DNA of 64,000 nucleotides. Origin: Thalassia testudinum (Eukaryota; Streptophyta; Magnoliopsida; Alismatales; Hydrocharitaceae). The stretch spans positions 92,628,001 through 92,692,000 of the forward strand of contig JAZHRO010000063.1 in the NCBI GenBank assembly GCA_037157565.1. The letters run 5' to 3'. The translations under genes and the position numbers were made by a program. Each line of letters starts with the position of its first letter. Within the stretch, counting starts at the first letter, position 1. This document shows positions 1-9,209 of the stretch, piece after piece. The notes under the pieces were generated by a model that saw nothing but the letters and a program-made list of their open reading frames with translations, ran no database searches and had not been told where the DNA came from.

Positions 1-1235
1 CTATTTGATTCAGCAAGTGAGTTGTTACACACTCCTTAACGAATTTCAACTTGCATGACCACCGCCCTACAATCTAGTTCATCTTGCATCGCTAGTTCTG
101 CCTTGATTCTGTTGCATAGCTCAACCGAGTAGCGACACCATCCTAACCTTTTAAAGTTTAAGAATAGTTCGAGGGCATTGCACCCCTGATCCCTCTAATC
201 ATTGGCTATACTCGATAGAACTCAAATGAGCCCTAGCTAACTTGATTAGATGGTTTGATTAGTCTTTTGCCTTTATACCCAAGTCAGACAAATGATTTGC
301 ACGTTAGTATCACTATGGTCTTCCACCAGAGTTTCCTCTGGCTCCTCCCGCTCAGCCATAGTTCACCATCTTTTGGGTCCCGATAGGCATGCTCTCACTC
401 GAACCCTTCTCACAAGATCTAGGTCGGTCGTCAATGCACTCAGCAAGCAGGTTCCTACCAATCAGCCTCCTTTCACCTTCTGGGTTTCAAGAACCCATTG
501 ACTCACATGCATGTCAAACTCCTTCGTCCGTGTTTCAAGATGAGTTAGATGGGGCACCCACAGGCCACTGCTAAGGGCGTATGCATGCATGGGAGCATGC
601 CATCTCGACGTATGTCATGGTCCTCAATCAAGCCAACAACATCTATGTGGGTGCAGGGCACCAAGGCTTAATCAAGCCAACAACATCTATGTGGGTGCAG
701 GGCACCAAGGCCTAAGTTGTCGATTCGATCCGTAGTGGTCCACTCCTCAAGTCTAGTGATAGATCAGCTCGACATCATTCAACAGCCAAATAAGGTGCAT
801 CGCCAGCCCCTATTCGCTTCCCTCCCGATAATTTCAAGTACTCTTTGACACTCTTTTCAAAGTCCTTTTCAACTTCCCTCACGGTACTTGTTCGCTATTA
901 GTCCCTCACCAGTATTTAGCCTTGGATGGGATTTACAACCTAATTGGGGCTGCATTCTCAAACAACACACGACACACCGACAACGCCTCATGGTGCGACA
1001 GGTTTTAGGCATGACGAGGCTCCCACCCTCTCCGATGCCCCCTTCCAGGGGACTTGCAGTTGGTTCGTCGTTGTGGACGCTTCTGTAGCCTACAATCCGA
1101 AAGGTTCGACCATCCCATTCTCAAGCTGGGCTATTCTCGATTCACTCATCATTATTAAGGGAATCCTTGTATGTTTCTTCTCCTTCGCTTATTGATATGC
1201 TTAAACTCAACAGGTGGCCTCGCCTGACTTGGGTC
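1..1235 (-). rRNA. 25S rRNA pseudogene, 5' third, cut by window edge
   Basis: Read on the minus strand, this is the 5' end of plant 25S rRNA. It begins near 1235, and the diagnostic 'gagtttaagcatatcaata' segment lies at about 1193-1211. The sequence stays collinear with 25S down to base 1, where the next conserved block (about nucleotide 1,200 of 25S) leaves the window. The blocks around 850-960 (aagtactctttgacac, ctcacggtacttgttcgc) are the reverse complement of well-conserved 25S helices. Many conserved bases carry C-to-T or G-to-A changes. A 44-bp tandem duplication at about 626-713 is foreign to 25S. It lies next to ITS2 and 5.8S in normal order, so it belongs to a minus-strand rDNA unit, but it cannot encode a functional rRNA. 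Confidence 0.93.
626..713. repeat. 44-bp tandem duplication inside 25S pseudogene
   Basis: The block starting aatcaagccaacaacatcta at 626 is repeated with one or two changes at 670. The offset is 44 bp, and the copies abut directly. It lies in a variable part of the minus-strand 25S pseudogene. Near identity suggests a duplication later than most of the point decay around it. Confidence 0.85.
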
Positions 1236-1480
1236 TATATGGGAAGGAGGGTGTACCCAGTGTGACTGGTACGCACCCCAAGATAGGATGCTGAGGCCTG
1301 CCGAGATCACGACACACAAAGCACATCCTCTGCCATTCACCACACGTTGGGATGCACCAGGCAGACAGGTCGCATGAGAAGTGAGCCAACCATGATAGGG
1401 ACACAGGCATGGCCAACTTTCGCCTCCAGCACCAGCGTTCACCACATCGAGGGTAGGGGGCTTAGGAGAGATCATACACA
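1236..1480 (-). other. ITS2 (internal transcribed spacer 2), minus unit
   Basis: This is the spacer between the 25S 5' end (near 1235) and the 5.8S 3' end (near 1481). Its plus-unit counterpart at 6047-6289 can be recognised by eye: both share the 'gtgaatggc...gga', 'gtacaccctcctt' and 'accctcgatgtgg' type blocks in matching order, on opposite strands. That confirms both units derive from the same rDNA family. Open reading frames across it are chance. Confidence 0.8.
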
Positions 1481-1640
1481 TGATGCCTAGGTAGACATGC
1501 CCTTGACCTCACGGCTTAGGGCACAACTTCCACTCAAAGACTCGATGGTTCATAGGATTCTGCAATTCACACCAAGTATCACATTTATCCACGTTCTTCA
1601 TTGATGCAAGACCCTAGATATTCGTTGCCAAGAGTCATCT
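1481..1640 (-). rRNA. 5.8S rRNA pseudogene, minus unit
   Basis: The reverse complement matches plant 5.8S over essentially its full length (about 160 nt). The hallmark gaattgcagaatcc block appears as ggattctgcaattcaca at about 1555, with 'actcaaagactcgatggttc' upstream. CpG sites expected in the conserved atcgatgaagaacgtagc segment are changed on the genomic strand (ttcattgatgcaag). It sits between recognisable ITS1 and ITS2 in normal order. Confidence 0.93.
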
Positions 1641-1875
1641 ATGCTATTTGGAAATGGGGATGAAACCACGCGACCTACACGAAACGACAAGCATGCAGTC
1701 GAACCATCTAATTTCACAGTCTCCCTTGACACGGTCCACGCTAGGGTTTTGTTGTGTTCCGTAAGTCCTGCCCACCTAGTGAATGGGGTGGACGATGTCA
1801 GCAAAGCGTGGGTTGGGGCAACGCCCCACTTTAGCTGGTCACTTGTTTGCAATCTATGCATCCAAATGGGTTGAA
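1641..1875 (-). other. ITS1, minus unit
   Basis: About 235 bp between the 5.8S 5' end and the 18S 3' end on the minus strand. The counterpart in the plus unit is 5641-5884, and short shared blocks (for example around accatctaatttcac versus gaaattggatggtt) support homology. Nothing here suggests a protein gene. Confidence 0.78.
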
Positions 1876-2568
1876 AATAATCCTTTCACAAGTTCACCTA
1901 CGGAAACCTTGTTATGTGGTGTGTACAAAGGGTAGGGACATTGTCAACGCAAGTTGATGACTCACGTTTACTAGGAATTCCTCGTTGAAGACTAACAATT
2001 GTAATGATCTATCCCCATCACGATGAAATTTACAAGATTTCCTGGGTCTGTCAGCCAAGGTTATAAACTCGTTGAATACATCAGTGTAGCGTGCATGCGG
2101 CCTAGAACATCTAAGCGCATCACAGACCTGTTATTGCCTCAAACTTCCATGGCCTAAATAGCCATAGTCCCTCTAAGAAGCTGGCCATAGAGGGTTGCCT
2201 CCACATAGCTAGTTAGCAAGCTGAGGTCTCATTCGTTAATAGAATTAACCAGACAAATCGCTCCACCAACTAAGAACGGCCATGCACCACCACCCATAGA
2301 ATCAAGAAAGAGCTCTTAGTTTGTCAATCCTTACTATGTTTGGACCTAGTAAGTTTTCCCATGTTGTGTCAAATTAAGCCCAAGCTCCACTCCTTGTGGT
2401 GCTCTTCCATCAATTCCTTTAAGTTTTAGCCTTGCGACCATACTCCCCCCCGAACGCAAAACTTTGATTTCTCATAAGGTGTCGACAATGTCCTACTAGC
2501 AACATCCATCGATCCTTAGTCGGCATCATTTATGGTTGACACTAGGACGACATCTGATCATCTTCAAA

Positions 2569-2605
<37 letters not shown>

Positions 2606-3524
2606 AGCAAATGCTTTCACAGTTGTTCGTCTTTTATAAATCCAAGAATTTCACACCTGACTATGAAATACGAATTCCCATGACTATCTCTCTTAATCAT
2701 TACTCCAATCACAAAGGCCAACACAATAGGATCGAAATCCTATGATGTTATCCCACGATAATGTATGCAGAGCTTGGTCTTGCTTTGAGCACTCTAATTT
2801 CTTCAAAGTAACAATGCCGATGGCACGACCCGACCAATTAGAACCAGGAGCGTGTCATTGGCAAAAGGGATGAGATGACCGGTGCACACCAAAGATGGAC
2901 CGATCGACCCAACCCAACCCAAAGTCCAACTATGAGCTTTTTAACTGCAAGAACTTAAATATATGCTATCAGAGATGGAATTACCATGGTTGTTGGCACC
3001 AGACTTGCCCTACAATGCATCCTTGTTAAGGGATTTAGATTGTTATTTATTGACACTACCTCCCCGTGTTAGGATTGGGTAATTTATGCGCTTGCTGCCT
3101 TCCTTGGATGTGGTAGCTGTTTCTCAGGCTTCCTCTTTGGAATCGAACCCTAATTCTCCGTCACCCATCACCACCATGGTAGGCCCCTATCCTACCATCT
3201 AAAGTTTATAGGGAAGAAATTTGAATGATGCATCGCCAACAGGAAGGTTGTGTGATCCGTCGAGTTATCATGTATCATCTGAAAGGCGAGCAAAGCCCAC
3301 ATGGGCCTTTAATCTAATAAATGCATCCCTTCTTGAAGTCAAGGTTTTTTGCATGTATTAGCTCTAGAATTACTATGGTTATCTGATTAGTAAGTACCAT
3401 TAAACAAACTATAACTGATTTCATGAGCCATTTGTAGTTTCATAGTGTGAATAAGTTCATACTTGTGCGTGCATGGCTTAATCTTTGAGATAAGCATATG
3501 ACTACTAGCAGGATCAACCAAGTA
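1876..3524 (-). rRNA. 18S rRNA pseudogene, near full length, minus unit
   Basis: Reading the minus strand, the gene opens with tacttggttgatcctgctag (canonical tacctggttgatcctgccag) ending at 3524, and closes with the aggtgaac...ggattatt 3' end near 1876. Conserved blocks occur in order throughout. Length is about 1,650 nt against roughly 1,800 for plant 18S. Part of the shortfall is a deletion near 1917-1920, where 'tgtacacacc' is joined directly to 'acataacaagg', removing about 150 nt of helix 44 and the decoding site. Point changes at invariant positions add to the damage. It is the upstream gene of the minus-strand rDNA unit. Confidence 0.93.
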
Positions 3525-4351
3525 GCATCTCCTTGGACGACCACCCACCCATGTCTCAAGCATCCATGGGACGTCCCAAGGCATGGGCAAGTGTGTGTGA
3601 TATCGATAAAAATTCAAATGGCACTGGCATTTGCCAAGCTTGCGACCGTCTCTAAACCCAATAATACATAGGTGGGAATCGCGGAAGGAAGAAGTCTCGA
3701 TGAAGCAAAATCTTTGTCCATCGCACCCTACCATGAAGCAACTTTCATGGTGCCCCACTCTGATAAACACGACCGAGGGTGGCAACATCAAGGTGCATAT
3801 CCAACAAGCATACCATCTGTGGGAATAAAACTAGGCTCAAGCACCCAAATCAATGTCGCGCGAGGGGGCATTATCAAATTGAAGGGCACTTGCTCCCATA
3901 AGGTAGCCACCGAAAGGTAGAGGAAAATCATAAGAGAGAAAGCACCACAACAGCTCATGCACCATCATGAGCTAGGTCGACATCAGGTACAAGCACATAC
4001 AATCCCTTCTAAGTGTGAAGCAAATTGTCAAGCAACATGTCCGGGTCAAGGCTAGCCACCATGCATGACTAGCAAGCAACATCCAGCATTAAGATATGGA
4101 CATGAGATTTCTAGGAATGGATCTCAAGGAGCATTCGTCGTTTCACATTTTCCAAGGAAAAATTACAATCCTGAAGCAAAATCATTTGTGTCAAGCCATA
4201 CCATGGTGCTGAGGGGGAAATCATGTACACCACAGGTAAACCAGAACTATTATCAAAAGGCAGGCAGGCACCACCCCCCACGCCATGCCATTTCTGTAAC
4301 CTACAGAAAGATGTACCCATCAAGAAAAGGGTCTCTACCCTTACTGCAGGT
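3525..4351 (-). other. 5' ETS and intergenic spacer of the minus rDNA unit
   Basis: This is the sequence upstream of the minus-strand 18S gene. It should hold the external transcribed spacer and Pol I promoter, but I cannot identify a promoter with confidence. From about 4250 to 4346 it contains the reverse complement of the spacer subrepeat found at 9210-12,015 (shared core: a ctgtggggtg-like run followed by an atggtgtgggggaggtgcc-like run). The subrepeat piece ends abruptly where plus-strand 18S sequence begins at about 4352. The 129-aa and 134-aa reading frames here are not convincing genes. Confidence 0.7.
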
Positions 4352-4954
4352 CCATTGGAATGAATACAATCTAAATCTTTTAACGAGGATCCCTTGGAGG
4401 ACAAGTCTAGTGCCAGCAGCTGTGGTAACTCCACCTCCAATAGTGTATATTTAAGTTGTTGTAGTTAAAAGGCTCATAGTTGGAATTTGGGTTGGGTCAA
4501 TCGATTGACCTTTGGTGTGTACTGCTCATCTCATCCCTTTTACCGGTGATGCGCTAGTGCTGTTAATTGGTCGAGTCGTGCCTTCAACACTATTACTTTG
4601 AAGAAATTAGAGTGCTCAAAGCAAGCACAAGTTCTGCATACTTTAGAATGGGATAACATCACAGAATTTCGATCCTATTCTGTTGGCCTTTGGGATTGGA
4701 GTAATGATTATGGGATAGTCGTGGGCATTCGTATTTCATAGTCAAAGGTGAAATTCTTGGATTTATGAAAGATGAACAACTGCAAAAGCATTTACCCAGG
4801 ATGTTTTCATTAATTACGAATGAAAGTTAGGGGCTCGAAGATAATTAGATAGCATCCTAGTCTCAACCATGAACGATGCCGACCAGGGATTGATGGATTT
4901 TGCTTGTATGACATTTCCCACACCTTCTGAGAAATCAAAATTTTTGGGTTTTGA

Positions 4955-4993
<39 letters not shown>

Positions 4994-5023
4994 TGAAAGG
5001 GCACCACCAGGAGTGGATCCTGT

Positions 5024-5055
<32 letters not shown>

Positions 5056-5056
5056 T

Positions 5057-5092
<36 letters not shown>

Positions 5093-5640
5093 CCTTTCTT
5101 GATTCTATGGGTGGTGGTGCATGGCTGTTCTTAGTTGGTGGAGTGATTTGTCTGGTTAATTCTGTTAACGAACGAGACCTCTGCCTGCTAACTAGCTATG
5201 TGGAGGCAACCCTTCGTGGCCAGCTTCTTAGAGGAACTATGGCCTTTTAGGCCATGGAAGTTTGAGGCAATAACAGGTCTGTGATGCCCTTAGATGTTCT
5301 AGGCCGCACGTGCACTACACTTATGTATTCAATGAGTTTATAACGTTGGCTGACAGGCCTGGGTAATCTTGTAAATTTCATCATGATGGGGATATATCAT
5401 TGCAATTGTTGTTCTTCAACGAGGAATTCCTAGTAAGTGTGAGTCATCAGCTTACGTTGACTACGTCCCTGCCCTTATACACACTGCCCGTCACTCCTAC
5501 TGCTTGAATGGTTCGGTGAAGTGCTCGGATCGCAGCGGTGCTGACGGTCAGCCGCTGGTGACGTCATGAGAAGTCCATTGAACCTGTGGAAGTAGAAGAC
5601 GTAACAAGGTTTCTATATGTGAACCTGTGGAAGGATCATT
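4352..5640 (+). rRNA. 18S rRNA pseudogene, 5' part missing, plus unit
   Basis: This begins mid-gene at 'attggaatgaatacaatcta', followed by the 530-loop region written gccagcagctgtggtaactc (canonical gccagcagccgcggtaattc). It ends with 'gtggaaggatcatt' at 5640. Roughly the first third of the gene is absent, replaced by inverted spacer subrepeat. The decoding region reads ttatacacactgcccgtcac, where canonical 18S has ttgtacacaccgcccgtcgc, so CpG positions have decayed. The 3' segment around 5520-5570 keeps more CpG than the rest. It is followed in normal order by ITS1, 5.8S, ITS2 and 25S. Confidence 0.93.
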
Positions 5641-5884
5641 GTCGACCTGTTTGGATGCGTAGATTGAGAACAAGTGACCTACTGAAGTAGGGCTAGGGAA
5701 CCACGCATTGCCCCTACCCATGCTCTACTAGAGTCATTTGCCCTATCTGCGAGGCAAGCCGAACTTGCGAAACACAATGAACTCCGACGCAGAATGCGTC
5801 AAAGACAACTATGAAATTGGATGGTTCAACTGTGTGCTCATCATTTCATGCGGGTCGTGTGGTTCCGTCCCCTTTTCCAGGCAG
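5641..5884 (+). other. ITS1, plus unit
   Basis: About 244 bp between the 18S end and the 5.8S start, similar in length to the minus-unit ITS1 at 1641-1875. No other signal is seen. Confidence 0.78.
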
Positions 5885-6046
5885 CATAGATGACTCTCAG
5901 AAATGGGTATTTTGGCTCTCGCATCATTGAAGAACGTAGTGAAATGCGATACTTGGTGTGAATTGTAGAATCCCATTAACTGAGTCTTTGAACACAAGTT
6001 ACACCCAGAGACGTGTGGTCAAGGGCACGTCTGCTTGGGCATCATG
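5885..6046 (+). rRNA. 5.8S rRNA pseudogene, plus unit
   Basis: This is the full-length 5.8S region: gactctcagaaatgggtatt (canonical gactctcggcaacggatatc), then ggctctcgcatcattgaaga, cgatacttggtgtgaattg, and the 3' ggcacgtctgcttgggcatc block. Each CpG lost in the first block is a C-to-T or G-to-A change, as expected after cytosine methylation. Length is normal at about 162 nt. Confidence 0.93.
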
Positions 6047-6289
6047 TGTATGATCGCTCTTAAGCCCCCCACCCTCGATGTGGAGCACGTGGGTGCTGGA
6101 GGTGGAAGTTGTTCATCCCTGTGTCCCTACCATGGCTAGCTCAATTCTCTTGCGACCTATTTGCTTGGTGCATCCCGATGTGTGGTGAATGGCGGAGGAT
6201 ATGCTTTGTGCATCGTGATCCCGACAGGCCTTAACATCCCATCTTGGGGTGCGTGCCTATCACGCTGGGTACACCCTCCTTCTCGTATA
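6047..6289 (+). other. ITS2, plus unit
   Basis: About 243 bp between 5.8S and 25S. It matches the length and block order of the minus-unit ITS2 (1236-1480), but on the other strand. Confidence 0.78.
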
Positions 6290-8203
6290 GACCCAAGGTC
6301 AAACGAGGCCACCCACTGAGTTTAAGCATATCAATAAGCGAAGGAGAAGAAACATACGAGGATTCCCTTAGTAATGGCGAGCAAATCTGGAACAGCCCAG
6401 CTTGATAATTGGATGGTTGAACCTTTCGAATTGTAGTCTGTAGAAGCCACAGAATCGAGAGCTCTAAGTGGGCCATTTTTGGTAAGTAGAACTAGTGATG
6501 CGAAATGAACTGGAAGTCGATTTACTGTGCCTAACTATGCACTAATCCTAGAACCCACAGAGGGTGTTAGTCGATTAAGACAATAGGACAGTGGTCATGG
6601 AAGTTGAAATCCACTAAGAAATGTGTAACAGCTCACCTACCGAATCAACTAGCCCCAAAAATTGATGGTGCTGAAGTGTGTGACCTATGCTTGGCCATTG
6701 AAGCGATTGCCAGGCCCAATGAGGAGGGCGTGACCGTCACGATAAAACCTTGGGCGTGAGCTCGGGTGGAGCGATTGTCTATGTGGATCTTGGTGGTAGT
6801 AGCAAATATTCAAACGATAACTTTGAAGGCCAAAGAGGGGAAAGGTTCCACGTGAATGACACTTGCACATGGGCTAGTCGATCCTAAGGGAGAAGGGAAG
6901 CTCATCTGAGAGTGCGCTTGCGCACGAGCTCCGAAAGTGAATCGGGTTAAATTTCCTGAATTGGTATGTGGTTGTTGACAGCAATGTTAAGGAGTCTGGA
7001 GACGCTAGCAGGGGCCTCGGGAAGAGTTATCTTTTATATTTAACAGCCTGCTCACCCTAGAAACGGCTCAGCCAGAGGTAGGGTCTAGTGGCTGGAAGAG
7101 CATCACATGTCATGTGGTGTCCGATGCGCCCCTGGCGACCCTTGAAAATCTAGAGGATTGAGTACCGCACATGCCTAGTGGTACTCATAGCTGCATCAGA
7201 TCTCCTAGGTGAACTACCTCTAGTCGATGGAATAATGTAGGCAAGGGAAGTTAGCAAAATGTATCCATAACCACGGGAAAAGGATTGGCTCTGAGTACTG
7301 GGCATGGGGGTCCCATTCCTGAACTTGTCAGCTATCGATGGATTGCTCGAGCTCCATCCACTGCGAGAACAGGTCACCGTGTGTTGACCGGGGGACGAAT
7401 TGGCAATAAGCCCCTTTGAGGGCCCTCCTCGGGCATCGAACAGTCAACTTAGAACTAGTACGAACAAGGGGAATCCGACTATTTAATTAAAATAAAGCAT
7501 TGTGATGGTCCCTATGGATGCTCACGCAATGTGATTTCTACTCAATGCTCTGAATGTGAAAGTGAAGAAATTCAACCAACCACACATAAACGGTGGGAGT
7601 AACTCTGACTCACTTAAGGTAGCCAAATGCATCGTCATCTAATTAGTGACGTGCATGAATGAATTAACGAGATTCCCACTGTCCCTGTCTATTACCCAGC
7701 AAAACCGCAGCTAAGGGAACGGGCTTGGCATAATTAGAGGGGAAAGAAGACCCTATTGAGCTTGACTCTAGTCCAACTTAGTGAAATGACTTGAGAGGTG
7801 TAGGATAAGTGGGAGCCTTATGCGGCGAGAGTGAAATACCGCTACTTTTAACATTATTTTACTTATTCTGTGAGTCGGAGGTGGGGCTCTGCCCTTCCTT
7901 TTGGTCGTATGGCTCGCTCCGACAAGCCGATCTGGGTGAAGACATTGTCAGGTGGGCAGTTTGGCTGGGGTAGCACATCTGTTAAAAGACAACACAGGTG
8001 TCCTAAGATGAGCTCAGTGAGAACAGAAATCTCGTGTGGAACAAAAGGGTAAAAGTTCATTTGATTCTGATTTCTAGTATGAATACGAACCATGAAACGT
8101 GGCCTATCGATCCTTTAGATCTTCAGGATTTGAAGCTAGAGGTGTCAAAAAAGTTACCATAGGGATAACTGGCTTGTGGCAGCCAAGCATTCATAGTGAT
8201 ATT

Positions 8204-8246
<43 letters not shown>

Positions 8247-8742
8247 TAGAATTCACCAAGTGTTGGATTGTTCACCCACCAATAAAGATTGTGAGCTGGG
8301 TTTAGACTGTCGTTAGACAGGTTAGTTTTACCTTACTGATGATTGTGCCACGATAGTAATTCAACCTAGTTCAAGAGGAACCATTGATTCTCTCAATTCA
8401 TCATTGTGCTTGGTTGAAAATCCAGTGGCGCAAAGCTACCGTGTGCCAGATTATGACTGAATGCCTCTAAGTTAGAATCTAAGATGGTTATGCGGTGCCA
8501 TTGCCTGTCTTTTGATAGGCGACCCTCGGTAGGGGTGCCTCGCTCCCCCAGGGGCACATGTCGTTGGTCCTACCACTGCAGTAGATGAGTTGCGGCGACA
8601 AACCTTGGATAGTGATTCTGATTGACTGATGGATAAGATCCTTTGCAGATGACTTAAATATGCAACGGGGCATTGTAAGTGGCAAAGTGGTCTTGCTGCC
8701 ACAATCCACTGAGATCTTGCCCCTTTGTCACATCAATTCATC
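6290..8742 (+). rRNA. 25S rRNA pseudogene with ~0.9 kb internal deletion, plus unit
   Basis: It starts with gacccaaggtcaaacgaggc and 'tgagtttaagcatatcaata'. It ends with the conserved ttgctgccacaatccactga block near 8713 and a degenerate ccctttgtca tail. Total length is about 2.45 kb against about 3.4 kb for plant 25S. The missing part is a single internal segment. Near 6447 the sequence jumps from the 'ttcgaattgtagtctgtaga' region (about nucleotide 130 of 25S) straight to 'gagctctaagtgggccattt' (about nucleotide 1,040). The sarcin-ricin loop at about 8371 reads agttcaagaggaacc instead of the universal agtacgagaggaacc. This loop is invariant in working ribosomes, so this copy is non-functional. 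Confidence 0.94.
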
Positions 8743-9209
8743 CCCTCTCCACCCAACCACAAATGTAAGGCTCATCCGCCTCTCCCATGGCCTCGATGTT
8801 GGGAAACTCCGTCGAGGTTATCAATAGAATGCTTCAAGGAGCCCAGCTACCAAGAGCCCTCCCCCTCACAACGACTGGCACTACTTGTTATCTGAGCCAT
8901 CCGCAAAGGGCGTCCAAGCATGCGTAACAGGTTTGACGAAGGTGGTCGCGAGTTATGCTTTGTATCCTTCAACCCTTCCCTACAAGTTGCCAACGCGCTC
9001 GTCCAACGTGGCCCCTTCCTCGCTGGCGAGCTAGTGGCTGTATTCGTGAACTTCGAGTCATGAAACCTCCCTAGCACCATTGCTCCTACTATGTCTATGT
9101 CCCATTCGAGCCAAGCCAGGCACGTGCCACGAGCAGTGCAAGCTAGTTGACGGGCATGCCCGATGCGTATGGCTACGCTTGAGCAACACATGGGCACGTG
9201 CAGTTCGGG
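8743..9209 (+). other. IGS between 25S 3' end and subrepeat array
   Basis: This is unique spacer sequence downstream of the plus-strand 25S pseudogene. It has no recognisable gene. A 139-aa minus-strand frame (8847-9266) runs partly into the repeats and has no family resemblance. Pol I terminator elements would be expected here, but I cannot point to one. Confidence 0.6.
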
